From the NCBI GenBank assembly GCA_910587735.1, contig CAJUNT010000013.1:26916-71360 (forward strand): DNA of 44,445 nucleotides, given 5' to 3'. Positions 8,757 through 18,196 of the stretch are shown piece by piece. The stretch comes from an uncultured Clostridia bacterium. GTDB taxonomy: Bacteria > Bacillota > Clostridia > Lachnospirales > Anaerotignaceae. The notes beneath the pieces are model-generated. The model ran no database searches and was not told the DNA's origin. It worked only from the letters and a program-made list of their open reading frames with translations. The first letter of the stretch is position 1; the number at the start of each line of letters is the position of its first letter. Position numbers and translations under genes: made by a program.

Positions 8757-11700
8757 TTATTTAAAATAATTTACACCAGAAACAAATATTTTTTGGTCTT
8801 TTTCTCCAGAAACATTTTTATAAAGACCATTTCCAATTCTTTCGGAGTGTCCCATTTTGCCAAGCACTCTACCATCTGGGCTTGTAATACCTTCTATGGC
8901 ACAAATAGAGCCATTCGGATTATAGCGAATATCATATGTTGCATTACCAGAAGGGTCAACATACTGCGTTGCAATCTGTCCCTTTGTGGCAAGCTCATCA
9001 ATTACAGACTGTGGTGCAACAAATCTACCTTCACCATGTGATACAGGTATGGTATAAATATCATCTGTTTCTGTTCCCCAAAGCCAAGGTGACAAATTGG
9101 ACGTAATTTTTGTATCTACCAAACAAGAAATATGTCTACCAATTTGATTATATGTTAATGTTGGGCTATTTTCGTCTATATCTCTAATTTCACCATAAGG
9201 CACTAATCCCAATTTAATCAGCGCTTGGAATCCATTACAAATGCCCAACATCAAACCATCTCTATTTTGTAATAAATCCATAACAGCGTCTTTTATAACA
9301 GGATTTCTAAATGTTGCTGCAATAAATTTTCCAGAACCTTCTGGCTCATCTCCTGCGCTAAATCCTCCTGGCAACATAATCATTTGTGCATTTTTTATCA
9401 TTTTTTCCATTTTCTGTATTGTCTGCTCCAATGCGGATACAGATAAATTCGCTATAACAAGTGTTTCTACTTCTGCACCTGCTTTTTCAAATGCTCTTTG
9501 AGAATCATATTCGCAGTTTGTACCTGGGAAAACAGGTATTAATACACGTGGTTTTGCAATGCCATGAGAATGTGTTGCTTTTTGTTTCACACGATAACTG
9601 ATAGGAGCAATATTTTGTTTTTCTATTTGTTTTGTTTTTGTTGGGAAAACAGTTTCAAGTGGTTTTTGCCAAGCTGTTACAGCATCTTTAATACTAATTT
9701 CCACATCGCCATATGTGATAATAGGTGTTGCTATGGTTTCTCCCAATATTATAGCATCTGCTCCTTTAAAATCAAATACTTTAGAGTTTGTCAATTCTAA
9801 TACAAAAGAGCCATATTCTGGTTTGAAAAAGTCTTTTTTCTGCAATTCGTCATTCAATTTTACACCTATAAAATTACCAAATGACATTTTGCTGATTGCC
9901 TCAGCAATACCACCGCTTCTTACAGTATGTGCAGAAACACAAACGCCCTTTTGAATATAATCATGTACCAACTCAAATATTTTTTTCAAATAATCATAAT
10001 CTGGTAAATGATTTTCATCTAATTTTGCGGGCAAAAATACCACTTTATTGCCTGCTTTTTTAAATTCTGGTGAAATAATACCATTTATATTTTCATAATC
10101 CACAGCAAATGATACCAATGTTGGTGGTACTGTCATATCTTCAAATGTACCAGACATACTATCTTTACCACCTATTGCTGCAACACCCATTTCCATTTGT
10201 GTTTTAAACGCTCCTATCAATGCCGCAAAAGGTTTTCCCCATTTTTCTGGGTCTTCTCCTAATCTTTCAAAATACTCTTGGAATGTGAGTTTTGCTTTTT
10301 TATAATTTCCACCTGCTGCAACAATTTTAGCAAGAGATTCTACTACTGCAAATACTGCACCATGGAAAGGACTCCATTTTGCAATTTCTGGGTGATAGCC
10401 AAAACTCATCATAGTAGCAGTTGTGGTTTCTCCCTTTAACATAGGCACTTTTGCAACCATTGCCTCTGGCTGTGTTAGTTGATTTTTTCCTCCAAAAGGC
10501 ATAAGCACAGTGCCTGCACCAATGGTAGAGTCAAAGCGTTCCACTAATCCCTTTTGTCCTGCAATATTCAATTTCTGTAAATTTTCAATCCATGCCTGTT
10601 TAAAATCTGTTTCAATTACTGTTTCAGAAACAGACATTTTTTTGAAAAATCCATCTTTTGCAGGCATTTTTACAAAAACATTTGTTGTTTGTGTTGCGCC
10701 GTTTGTATCCAAAAAGTCACGGGAAATGTTAACTATATCTTTCCCTCTCCAATTCATAATTAAACGTCTATTATCTGTTACTACTGCAACTTCTGTTGCT
10801 TCCAAATTTTCAATTAAAGCATACTCTATAAATTTCTGTACATTTTGTCTGGAAACAACAACAGCCATTCTTTCTTGTGATTCTGATATAGCAAGTTCTG
10901 TACCGTCTAAACCGTCATACTTTTTAGGCACAGCATCCAAATTGATTGTTAAACCTTCTGCAAGTTCTCCAATGGCAACAGAAACACCACCTGCACCAAA
11001 ATCATTACATCTTTTAATCATTTTGCTGACTTCTGTATTACGGAACAATCTTTGCAATTTTCTTTCTGTTGGAGGATTTCCTTTCTGTACTTCTGCTCCA
11101 CAATTTTCTATTGATGAAACAGTATGCTGTTTAGAAGAACCTGTTGCACCACCACAGCCATCACGTCCTGTTCTTCCTCCTACCAATATAATGACATCTC
11201 CAGATTCTGGTACTTTTCTGATGACATTTTCTTTTTTTGCTGCGCCAATTACTGCGCCAATTTCCATTCTTTTCGCTACAAAACCGGGGTCATATACTTC
11301 TACAACTTGTCCTGTTGCTAATCCTATTTGATTGCCATAAGAACTATATCCCTTTGCTGCCTCTGTTACAATTTTAATTTGAGGTAGTTTTCCTGCTATG
11401 GTATCGGATACTTTTACAGTTGGGTCGCCTGCTCCTGTTACTCTCATTGCTTGATAAACATAAGAACGTCCAGAAAGTGGGTCACGTATTGCACCACCTA
11501 AACAAGTTGCTGCACCGCCAAAAGGCTCTATTTCAGTAGGGTGATTATGTGTTTCGTTTTTAAACATTATCAACCAGTCTTCTATTTGTCCATCTACATC
11601 TACAGGCACAACAATAGAGCAAGCGTTAATTTCTTCTGATTCGTCCAAATCATTGAGCAAACCTTTCTTTTTTAACGCTTTCATACCCAAAACAGCAATG

Positions 11701-12533
11701 TCCATTAAATTGACATCTCTTTGCTGTTCTTTCTGTCCATATACTTCTTTTCTTTCACTTTGATATAATTCATATGCTTTTTGGAAAGGTGCTTTATATT
11801 TTCCGTCCTCTATTTCTACATTTTCAATTTTTGTTTGAAATGTAGTATGTCTGCAATGGTCAGACCAATATGTGTCAATTACTTTCATTTCTGTTACAGA
11901 AGGATTTCTTTTTTCTGTATCTCTAAAATATTGCTGACAAAATAGAAAATCTTGTTTACTCATTGCGGTAGACAATTCCTGACGCAGTTTTTCTAATTCT
12001 TCTGGTGATTTATCAATAAAACCTTCAAAAATTTTGACATCTTCTGGTACTTCTGTTTCTAACTGTAAGCTATCAGGCTTTTCAAGTGATGCTTCTCTGC
12101 TGTCTACTGGATTGATGCAGTATTTTTTTATTTTTTCCAATTCTTCTGCTGAAATATTCCCTTGTAATGCAAATACTTTTGCTACTGCAATAGTAGGTTT
12201 TTCTGTTTGTGATATCAACTGTACACACTGCATTGCAGAATCTGCCCTTTGGTCATATTGTCCTGGTAAATATTCTGTTGCAAAAATATGCTCTTGTTCT
12301 GTATTAGGCATATTTTCCTCATAAACATAGTCGACAGGTGGTTCTGAAAATATTGTGTTTTTTGCACTTTGATAATCTTTTTCGCTGATTCCTTCTACAT
12401 CATAACGATGCAATATTCTTAATGAACGTAAACCAATAATACCTAAATTTTCTCTTAAATCCTCTAAAAGATGTTGTGCCTCTACATCACAGCCGGCTTT
12501 TTTTTCTACATACAAACGTTTTATTTCTCCCAT
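8757..12533 (-). CDS. purL: Phosphoribosylformylglycinamidine synthase (single-chain PurL)
   Basis: Catalyses the ATP- and glutamine-dependent conversion of FGAR to FGAM in purine synthesis. The start is set at ATG 12533 (MGEIKRLYVEKKAG), after AAGGGATAACAAT. The frame is open for 92 more codons upstream, but that part is low-complexity and overlaps the promoter. At 1,258 residues it is the large fused type. The N-terminal and FGAM-synthase domains include HNHPTEIEPFGGAATCLGGA and a second ATPase half. A C-terminal glutaminase has GICNGFQALIKLG with nucleophile Cys1099, and HGEG plus GHSER supply the His/Glu pair. The rest of the pur pathway is not adjacent, so this gene appears to be transcribed alone with the small gene after it. 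Confidence 0.97.
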   Translation of the reverse strand: MGEIKRLYVEKKAGCDVEAQHLLEDLRENLGIIGLRSLRILHRYDVEGISEKDYQSAKNTIFSEPPVDYVYEENMPNTEQEHIFATEYLPGQYDQRADSAMQCVQLISQTEKPTIAVAKVFALQGNISAEELEKIKKYCINPVDSREASLEKPDSLQLETEVPEDVKIFEGFIDKSPEELEKLRQELSTAMSKQDFLFCQQYFRDTEKRNPSVTEMKVIDTYWSDHCRHTTFQTKIENVEIEDGKYKAPFQKAYELYQSERKEVYGQKEQQRDVNLMDIAVLGMKALKKKGLLNDLDESEEINACSIVVPVDVDGQIEDWLIMFKNETHNHPTEIEPFGGAATCLGGAIRDPLSGRSYVYQAMRVTGAGDPTVKVSDTIAGKLPQIKIVTEAAKGYSSYGNQIGLATGQVVEVYDPGFVAKRMEIGAVIGAAKKENVIRKVPESGDVIILVGGRTGRDGCGGATGSSKQHTVSSIENCGAEVQKGNPPTERKLQRLFRNTEVSKMIKRCNDFGAGGVSVAIGELAEGLTINLDAVPKKYDGLDGTELAISESQERMAVVVSRQNVQKFIEYALIENLEATEVAVVTDNRRLIMNWRGKDIVNISRDFLDTNGATQTTNVFVKMPAKDGFFKKMSVSETVIETDFKQAWIENLQKLNIAGQKGLVERFDSTIGAGTVLMPFGGKNQLTQPEAMVAKVPMLKGETTTATMMSFGYHPEIAKWSPFHGAVFAVVESLAKIVAAGGNYKKAKLTFQEYFERLGEDPEKWGKPFAALIGAFKTQMEMGVAAIGGKDSMSGTFEDMTVPPTLVSFAVDYENINGIISPEFKKAGNKVVFLPAKLDENHLPDYDYLKKIFELVHDYIQKGVCVSAHTVRSGGIAEAISKMSFGNFIGVKLNDELQKKDFFKPEYGSFVLELTNSKVFDFKGADAIILGETIATPIITYGDVEISIKDAVTAWQKPLETVFPTKTKQIEKQNIAPISYRVKQKATHSHGIAKPRVLIPVFPGTNCEYDSQRAFEKAGAEVETLVIANLSVSALEQTIQKMEKMIKNAQMIMLPGGFSAGDEPEGSGKFIAATFRNPVIKDAVMDLLQNRDGLMLGICNGFQALIKLGLVPYGEIRDIDENSPTLTYNQIGRHISCLVDTKITSNLSPWLWGTETDDIYTIPVSHGEGRFVAPQSVIDELATKGQIATQYVDPSGNATYDIRYNPNGSICAIEGITSPDGRVLGKMGHSERIGNGLYKNVSGEKDQKIFVSGVNYFK

Positions 12534-12620
12534 ATTGTTATCCCTTTCATACACAATCCATTTATTGTTAACATGACCCAAAAAAATTTTTATTTGCTTT
12601 TCTTTCGGTTCTATTGTAAT

Positions 12621-12649
12621 ATTGTACCATGTTATGATATATATGTAAA
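12621..12649 (-). promoter_or_regulatory. SigA-type promoter of purL
   Basis: On the minus strand TTTACA (12644-12649) and TACAAT (12621-12626) are separated by exactly 17 bp and each matches consensus at five of six positions. The site is about 90 bp upstream of the purL start. I see no purine or PRPP riboswitch aptamer in this short leader. Confidence 0.7.
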
Positions 12650-12741
12650 AGGATTTTTCAAAAAATATAAAAATAATATCGAATATATATTTGTGTAGAA
12701 ATGATAAACAGCATTTTTTATAGTATGTAAAGGAGTGAACA

Positions 12742-13104
12742 ATGATGTTTTTTTTATTTGGTTTTGGTACACAACAAAAAAATCTTTTTTCACAACAAGG
12801 TATTTGCAAACACTGCGGGCATATGTGTCGTTTTGAAATATTTATGACATATCAATATTTTAGTTTGTTTTTCATTACTTTATTCAAATGGGGTAAACAA
12901 TATTATGCAAAAAGCAGTTGCTGTGGCGCAATATACAATATACCAAAAGAATTAGGAGATGACGCATTAAAATCTCAAACACAACATATACCAGAGGAAT
13001 ATATGGAATATATCTCTTATTCTTCAGACAATAATTATTGTGGTCATTGTGGTGCACCTCGTAATGGTAACGAATATTGTACAAAATGTGGAAATAAATT
13101 TTAA
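12742..13104 (+). CDS. Zinc-ribbon protein
   Basis: 120 residues from ATG 12742 with AAAGGAGTGA just upstream. Four cysteine pairs are visible: CKHCGHMC (residues 22-29), SSCCGA near 60, and a C-terminal CGHCG...CTKCG zinc ribbon (about 100-118). The middle is aromatic and hydrophobic (FEIFMTYQYFSLFFITLFKWG), a pattern found in small clostridial zinc-ribbon proteins of unknown function. Divergent from purL and convergent with sigF, with a hairpin in between. Metal binding is likely; the biological role is unknown. Confidence 0.85.
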   Translation: MMFFLFGFGTQQKNLFSQQGICKHCGHMCRFEIFMTYQYFSLFFITLFKWGKQYYAKSSCCGAIYNIPKELGDDALKSQTQHIPEEYMEYISYSSDNNYCGHCGAPRNGNEYCTKCGNKF

Positions 13105-13107
13105 TGC

Positions 13108-13151
13108 GATATGCGCCAAGTCTATTACAATGATTTGACTTGGCGCATATC
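13108..13151. terminator. Convergent hairpin between the zinc-ribbon gene and sigF
   Basis: A perfect 15-bp stem (13108-13122 with 13137-13151) with a 14-nt loop exactly fills the space between the + stop at 13104 and the minus stop at 13153. Flanking T-tracts are short, so termination may be partial or help protect RNA ends. Confidence 0.7.
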
Positions 13152-13152
13152 A

Positions 13153-13896
13153 TTATGTTTGTTCCATTTTTTGTCTGATTCTCGAAAGTACTTTTTTTTC
13201 AATACGAGATACCTGTACTTGTGAAATACCCATTTTTTTCGCAATATCGGATTGTGTTTTATCTTCAAAATATCTTAAAAATATAATTTGTTTTTCTTTT
13301 GGCTCAAGCTGATTCAATATTTCTTTCAGTGCAATTTTTTCAATCAATTTATCATCATTGTCATTTTGTTTTTGCTCCAGCTTGTCCAATACATATTGAT
13401 TGCTGTTGTTATCTCCTTGATAAACGGTTGCATAAATACTTTCTACATCTCTATCCGCGTCCATTGCTGCTGCTAGTTCTTCTACAGATACATCTAATTC
13501 TTTTGCTAATTCCCCTATTGTGATTTCTCTACCTGTTTTATGAATGAGCATTTGTCTTGTATATTTTGCTTTTACAGCGAGTTCTTTTAAAGGACGACTC
13601 ACTTTTATCATGCCATCATCTCTTAAAAATCTTTTAATTTCTCCCATAATCATAGGAACGGCATAAGTAGAAAACTTTAATTCCATTGTAACATCAAACT
13701 TTTCAATACATTTCAGTAAACCAATCGCACCAATTTGATACAAATCTTCTAAATCATACCCTCTCCCTTTAAATCTCTTTACAATAGACCATATCAGTCC
13801 TGTATTTTCAAAAACAAGTTTTTCTTTTGCTTTCTGCTCTCCAGACTGTGCCTGTCGTATCAATTCGTATACCTCTTGCGTTTCTAAATGATACAT
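13153..13896 (-). CDS. sigF: Sporulation sigma factor SigF
   Basis: 247 residues, the forespore-specific sigma factor that acts after asymmetric division. Region 2 (ENTGLIWSIVKRF, GYDLEDLYQIGAIGLLKCIEKFD, FSTYAVPMIMGEIKRFLRDD), region 3 and the region 4 helix-turn-helix (DKTQSDIAKKMGISQVQVSR) are intact. It is the last gene of spoIIAA-spoIIAB-sigF and starts 11 nt after spoIIAB behind GAGGTGAG. Family knowledge: held inactive by SpoIIAB and released by unphosphorylated SpoIIAA. The gene order supports SigF over SigG or SigB. Confidence 0.96.
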   Translation of the reverse strand: MYHLETQEVYELIRQAQSGEQKAKEKLVFENTGLIWSIVKRFKGRGYDLEDLYQIGAIGLLKCIEKFDVTMELKFSTYAVPMIMGEIKRFLRDDGMIKVSRPLKELAVKAKYTRQMLIHKTGREITIGELAKELDVSVEELAAAMDADRDVESIYATVYQGDNNSNQYVLDKLEQKQNDNDDKLIEKIALKEILNQLEPKEKQIIFLRYFEDKTQSDIAKKMGISQVQVSRIEKKVLSRIRQKMEQT

Positions 13897-13907
13897 GATA
13901 ACTCACC

Positions 13908-14345
13908 TCACAAAAAGGTATCTCTGTTTATTATTTTTGTCATAGTGATTTTTGTACCTACACCCACTACACTCTCTACTATCATATCGTCCATAAATGT
14001 TTCCATTACTGTAAAACCCATGCCTGAACGCTCTAATTCTGGCTTTGATGTATAAAGTGCCTGCCTTGCCTGTTCAATATCTGCTATACCTTTTCCTTTA
14101 TCTGTTACAATAATGGTTACTTTGTCATTTATGTACCCGCAATATAATGTTACAACACCTTCTTTATTTTCATATCCGTGTATTATGGCATTTGTAACCG
14201 CTTCCGAAACTGCTGTTTTAATATCTGCAATATCTGATATGGTGGGATTTAGCTGTGATACAAATGTCGCTGCAACCACTCTTGCAAATGCCTCATTTTC
14301 CGATTTTGCTTGAAATTGTACTGTCATTTCATTTTCATACTGCAT
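13908..14345 (-). CDS. spoIIAB: Anti-sigma F factor and SpoIIAA kinase
   Basis: A GHKL-fold serine kinase that binds SigF and phosphorylates SpoIIAA. The ATG at 14345 is chosen because GGGAGG lies 8 nt upstream; a GTG three codons earlier overlaps that ribosome site. The result is 145 residues, normal for the family. The N box is EAVTNAIIHGY (residues 48-58), the G1 box is DKGKGIAD, and the G2 part is SGMGFTVMETF. It overlaps the end of spoIIAA by 11 bp, which implies translational coupling and balanced amounts of the two proteins. Confidence 0.96.
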   Translation of the reverse strand: MQYENEMTVQFQAKSENEAFARVVAATFVSQLNPTISDIADIKTAVSEAVTNAIIHGYENKEGVVTLYCGYINDKVTIIVTDKGKGIADIEQARQALYTSKPELERSGMGFTVMETFMDDMIVESVVGVGTKITMTKIINRDTFL

Positions 14346-14691
14346 TTTCAACACCTCCCATTGCTTTTAATGCCTCTGTTATACTTGTATACTGTGGTAT
14401 GATTTTTTGCATACCTGCCATTTGAAATATTTTTAATACTCTTTCATTTGCATTTGCAACAGCAGTTTTTCCCCCATAAGCTAATGCATATTTATATCTT
14501 CCTATTAGCATACCTATACCAGAACTATCCATAAATGTGACTTGCTCAAAATCAAATATAATATTTTTTGCATCACTTTTTTGAAATTCCTTTTCTATTT
14601 TTTGCTTTAACTCCGTCGCACAATGGTGGTCAATTTCTCCTTGTATTTTTATAATTAATGTATATGATTTTTTTTGAAATTCTATTTTCAT
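14335..14691 (-). CDS. spoIIAA: Anti-anti-sigma factor SpoIIAA
   Basis: 118 residues of STAS fold from ATG 14691, which follows AAAGGAGGAAG; nine further upstream codons are open but overlap that site. The phosphorylation loop TFMDSSGIGMLIGR places the target serine at residue 56/57, equivalent to Ser58 of the Bacillus protein. Dephosphorylated SpoIIAA traps SpoIIAB and frees SigF in the forespore. First gene of the operon. A SigH promoter is expected in 14692-14900, but I could not assign one with confidence. Confidence 0.96.
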   Translation of the reverse strand: MKIEFQKKSYTLIIKIQGEIDHHCATELKQKIEKEFQKSDAKNIIFDFEQVTFMDSSGIGMLIGRYKYALAYGGKTAVANANERVLKIFQMAGMQKIIPQYTSITEALKAMGGVENAV

Positions 14692-14941
14692 CGTATTACT
14701 TCCTCCTTTGTATACCATTGCTTTCTATCATTTCATGTGTCTGACAGATATCTCCTATTTACTATACACCATTTTTATGATGATTTTCTAAACTTTTCAT
14801 CGTCAAATTATTCCATATTATTACAACGTTATTATATTTATGATTCATTAATGGAATGAAAAAAAATATTATGATAAGACACGCACATTTTAAAATCTCT
14901 CCTCATACTATAAATTAATGACTCCTTTAGGAGGTGTTGCT

Positions 14942-15625
14942 GTGTTTACAGTATTTCTAAGCACATTTTTCATGTTTTCTTTTATATCAGGAAGTGCTTC
15001 TTTTCCTAAACCGTTATCAGCAGAAGAAGAAAAAAAATACATCTCACAATTTGAAACAGGTACAGAGGAGGAAAAACAACAAGCAAAAGATATACTGATA
15101 GAAAGGAATTTACGACTTGTGGCACACATTGCTAAAAAATATAATGGATTTCAAAAAGACCAGGAAGATTTTATATCAATAGGTACAATAGGCTTAATTA
15201 AAGCAGTTTCTTCTTATCATTCTGAAAAAGGTATCCGTTTAGCAACATATGCCTCAAGATGCATTGAAAATGAAATATTGATGTCGTTAAGAGCATCAAA
15301 AAAATATAATCAAGATGTGTCACTGCAAGACCCCATAGGAACAGACAGAGATGGTAATGAAATTGTGATACTGGATATTATCAGTGCTGAAAATGATAAT
15401 ATCGCAGAACAAATTGATTTAAAAATGCAAACAAAACAGCTTTATAAAAATTTAAAATCTGTATTAAAAGATAGAGAAAAACTTGTGATAGAACTTCGAT
15501 ATGGTTTATATGGTGGTGAGGAAGTCACACAGCAGGAAATCGCCAAAATGCTGGGTATTTCCCGCTCCTATGTCTCCCGTATTGAAAAAAAAGCGTTAAA
15601 AAAATTATATGCAGAAATGAAATAA
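14942..15625 (+). CDS. sigK: Late mother-cell sporulation sigma factor SigK
   Basis: 227 residues from a GTG at 14942, set by TTAGGAGGTG ending 4 nt upstream. The ATG at 14918 would put that site inside the gene. A hydrophobic N-terminus (FTVFLSTFFMFSFISG) comes before FPKPLSAEEEKKYI, where pro-SigK is normally cleaved, so a membrane-bound pro-form is likely. Region 2 (IERNLRLVAHIAKKY, DFISIGTIGLIKAV, ATYASRCIENEILM) and region 4 (TQQEIAKMLGISRSYVSRIE) are complete. The coding frame is uninterrupted, so no skin-type excision is needed. Divergent from the spoIIA operon. SigE is a weaker alternative; the PIGTD and LRASKK stretches favour SigK. Confidence 0.93.
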   Translation: MFTVFLSTFFMFSFISGSASFPKPLSAEEEKKYISQFETGTEEEKQQAKDILIERNLRLVAHIAKKYNGFQKDQEDFISIGTIGLIKAVSSYHSEKGIRLATYASRCIENEILMSLRASKKYNQDVSLQDPIGTDRDGNEIVILDIISAENDNIAEQIDLKMQTKQLYKNLKSVLKDREKLVIELRYGLYGGEEVTQQEIAKMLGISRSYVSRIEKKALKKLYAEMK

Positions 15626-15690
15626 TGATTGGGCTTATGCCCTTACATAGATAGTATTATAAAAAAGGCAGTAAAAAATACCACATAATT

Positions 15691-16116
15691 TCACATCATA
15701 TATTTTGTCGATGCAATACTTTTCAAATTTTGTTTTAATACTGCAATATCATATTCTGAAAAATTACTTAAAACAACCTCATTTACACGTTCAATAATAT
15801 CCTGCACTGGCTGTTGTAATGCAATTCCTTTCTCTGTTGCTACAATACGTACTTCTCGCCTATCTTCTTTATTTACAAAACGTTCTATCAATCCCTTTTT
15901 TTGCATTCTGTCTAAAACTCCCGATATCGTTGACGTTTCCAAACAAAGTATTTCTGAAATTTGTTTCGGTGTTGCATATTCTTTTGCCCATAGACAGCTT
16001 AATACACCATATTGTGATGGTGTAATATCATATTCAGATAATTGATTGCTCAAAAACTGAAAAACACTGTGCTGTGCTATTGTCAATAAATAATTAATGC
16101 ATTGTGTCAGTTCCAT
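15691..16116 (-). CDS. MarR-family transcriptional regulator
   Basis: 141 residues from ATG 16116, which follows AAAGGAAA at about 9 nt. Ten open upstream codons include the ribosome site and were left out. A winged helix is clear: TPSQYGVLSCLWAKEYATP, the recognition region KQISEILCLETSTISGVLDR, and the wing KEDRREVRIVATEKG. Helical ends should form the dimer. It is not in an operon with a transporter or enzyme, and its effector and targets cannot be read from the context. Confidence 0.9.
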   Translation of the reverse strand: MELTQCINYLLTIAQHSVFQFLSNQLSEYDITPSQYGVLSCLWAKEYATPKQISEILCLETSTISGVLDRMQKKGLIERFVNKEDRREVRIVATEKGIALQQPVQDIIERVNEVVLSNFSEYDIAVLKQNLKSIASTKYMM

Positions 16117-16261
16117 AAGCGTGATTTCCTTTTCTATGTATCGCATTGATTGCGTATTTTCATATTTTAATTATAGATATAAAATTCCGTTTTTTATTGT
16201 TTCACATTTAAAGTTTTTCCCTGCTTTTGTAAAAGCGTGCCTGAAAATCATACTGTAATAT

Positions 16262-17500
16262 TTATGATTTTGAAACAGCTTTTCTCATCATATCAAACTG
16301 TTTTACTGGTTTTGAAAACTGTACTTTTAAAATCTGCTGAGGGTGAGGAGCAGAAAGTATTTTTTCTCCTTGTTCATTCCACATATTTCCCACTTTCATG
16401 GAAAAGGACTCTCCTTTTGCAGGCATAACCTCTATTGTTTCTCCTACTGAAAATTTATTTCTTTGTTCCACAACAGCACAATAGTTTTCATCAGAATGTT
16501 GTTTTACCATGCCTATAAAATCATATTCCCTAATATAGCTATTGTTTGTATACACTTGTTGATTGCCGTCTGGTTTTCCATAATAAAATGCTGTGGTATA
16601 ATCTCTATGGCTTGCTTTTGAAACTTCCTCCATATATAAAGCAATATTGTTTTGATATTTTTGAGGAGATTCCATATAGTCATCAATAGCCATACGATAT
16701 GCCTTGATTACTGTTCCTACATAAAAAGGTGTTTTCATTCTTCCTTCAATTTTTAAACTTACCACACCTACATTGATTAAATCTGGAATATGCTCTAACA
16801 TACAAAGGTCTTTTGAATTATAGATATATGTGCCTCTTTCATTTTCTTCTATGGGCATATATTCCCCTGGTCTGGTTTCTTCCACTAAATGGTATTTCCA
16901 TCTGCAAGGGTGTGCGCAAGCACCTTTATTAGCATCTCTGCCACTTAAATAATTACTCAACAAACAACGTCCAGAATAAGAAATACACATAGCACCATGT
17001 ACAAATGCCTCTATTTCCATATCCTCAGGAATATTTTGTCTAATTTGCTTTATCTCTTTTAATGATAATTCTCTTGCTATCACAATTCTTTTTGCTCCTA
17101 AGTGATACCACATTTGAGCACTTTTATAATTTGTGTTATTTGCTTGTGTAGAAACGTGTATTTCTAAATTAGGTACTGCTTCCTTTGCCACTGAAAATAC
17201 ACCTAAATCAGATATCAATAATGCATCTGCCCCTATACTTTCTACTTGTTTAAAATATTCTGCCATACCTTCAAAATCTGCATTATGTGCATAAATATTT
17301 GCTGTTACATATACTTTTACACCATGCGCATGAGCAAATGCAATGCCTTCTTTCATTGTTTCGATATCAAAATTTTTTGCTTTTGCTCTTAATCCATATG
17401 TTTCACCGCCAATATATACCGCATCTGCACCATAAAGTACAGCTATTTTTAATTTTTCCAAATCGCCTGCTGGCGCTAATAATTCTGGTTTTTGTATCAT
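16262..17500 (-). CDS. trhP: U32-family tRNA hydroxylation protein TrhP
   Basis: 412 residues of the peptidase U32 family. Members of this type are now known to make 5-hydroxyuridine at tRNA position 34 rather than act as proteases. The start is ATG 17500 (MIQKPELLAPAGDLEKL) after AAAGGGAAATAGT. Family marks include PELLAPAGD, the GADAVYIGG strand, and a cysteine set that can bind an iron-sulfur cluster (CISYSGRCLLSNY, GACAHPCRW, LCMLEHI). The gene directly upstream, trmR, encodes the methyltransferase that would act on the hydroxylated uridine, which strongly supports this role. Third gene of mltG-trmR-trhP. Confidence 0.9.
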   Translation of the reverse strand: MIQKPELLAPAGDLEKLKIAVLYGADAVYIGGETYGLRAKAKNFDIETMKEGIAFAHAHGVKVYVTANIYAHNADFEGMAEYFKQVESIGADALLISDLGVFSVAKEAVPNLEIHVSTQANNTNYKSAQMWYHLGAKRIVIARELSLKEIKQIRQNIPEDMEIEAFVHGAMCISYSGRCLLSNYLSGRDANKGACAHPCRWKYHLVEETRPGEYMPIEENERGTYIYNSKDLCMLEHIPDLINVGVVSLKIEGRMKTPFYVGTVIKAYRMAIDDYMESPQKYQNNIALYMEEVSKASHRDYTTAFYYGKPDGNQQVYTNNSYIREYDFIGMVKQHSDENYCAVVEQRNKFSVGETIEVMPAKGESFSMKVGNMWNEQGEKILSAPHPQQILKVQFSKPVKQFDMMRKAVSKS

Positions 17501-17532
17501 ACTATTTCCCTTTCTTTGAAACAATATTGTTA

Positions 17533-18189
17533 TCATTTATCACTTTTTTTATAGCAAATTGCTACACCGTCCCCCACAGGTAGTATACAAGATTCTAAAC
17601 AATCATTATGAGAAATTTCCCATAAAAAATTTCTCATCCTTTTGTGTATTGTTCTTTGTCTTCTGGGAACACTGAAACGAGTTTTTGCAATACTGCCTCC
17701 CTGCAATACATCATCTACTATCAATATCCCTCCTACTGGCAAAAGCCTAATGCAATGGGGTAAAAAATTGCCATACTGCCCTTTTGCAGCATCTAAAAAT
17801 ATCACATCATACTGTTCTTGTAATGTAGGCAATATATCTGCTGCATCGCCTTCTAATATTGTGATAGTATCTTCTAAATCCATTTTTTTAATATTTTCTC
17901 TTGCATCTTTCAGCATAATCTCAAAACGGTCTATTGTTGTAATACTGCCTCCCTGCCCTAAATAACGACTCATAAGCCCCGCAGAAAAACCAACTGCTGT
18001 ACCGATTTCAAGTATTTTTTTGGGTTTTTTAATAGAAAGCAGTACACTTAACAATCTTGCTGTTTCATGAGGTACAATAGGGACATCGTGTTCTATAGAC
18101 TGTTTTTGTATTTCACCTAATATACCATCATACATAGGTTGCACTGTTCTTAAATATAAATTCATATCATCATCTGTAACATAATTCAT
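17533..18189 (-). CDS. trmR: tRNA 5-hydroxyuridine methyltransferase TrmR (YrrM-like)
   Basis: 218 residues of a class I O-methyltransferase (Methyltransf_3). ATG 18189 (MNYVTDDDMNLYL) is preferred because AGGGA lies about 11 nt upstream, within the end of mltG; a TTG at 18213 would overlap mltG. The SAM-binding motif ILEIGTAVGFSAG, the acidic TTIDRFE, and the metal-site pattern IFLDAAKG with IVDDVL are intact. It lies 7 bp after mltG and 32 bp before trhP. Family role: methylates the ho5U34 made by TrhP to 5-methoxyuridine, which widens wobble decoding. Confidence 0.9.
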   Translation of the reverse strand: MNYVTDDDMNLYLRTVQPMYDGILGEIQKQSIEHDVPIVPHETARLLSVLLSIKKPKKILEIGTAVGFSAGLMSRYLGQGGSITTIDRFEIMLKDARENIKKMDLEDTITILEGDAADILPTLQEQYDVIFLDAAKGQYGNFLPHCIRLLPVGGILIVDDVLQGGSIAKTRFSVPRRQRTIHKRMRNFLWEISHNDCLESCILPVGDGVAICYKKSDK

Positions 18190-18196
18190 AATATTA

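Noticed and set aside
12534..12809. N-terminal extension of PurL by 92 residues
   Set aside because: The extension covers the promoter, lacks homology-like sequence, and the ATG at 12533 has its own ribosome site and gives the normal length.
14692..14800. SigH promoter of the spoIIA operon
   Set aside because: An AGGAGAT is followed at roughly the right distance by GAAAT, but the -10 does not match well enough to call.
15631..15642. GGGCTTATGCCC as the sigK terminator
   Set aside because: Only a 4-bp stem and no T-tract; too weak to call.
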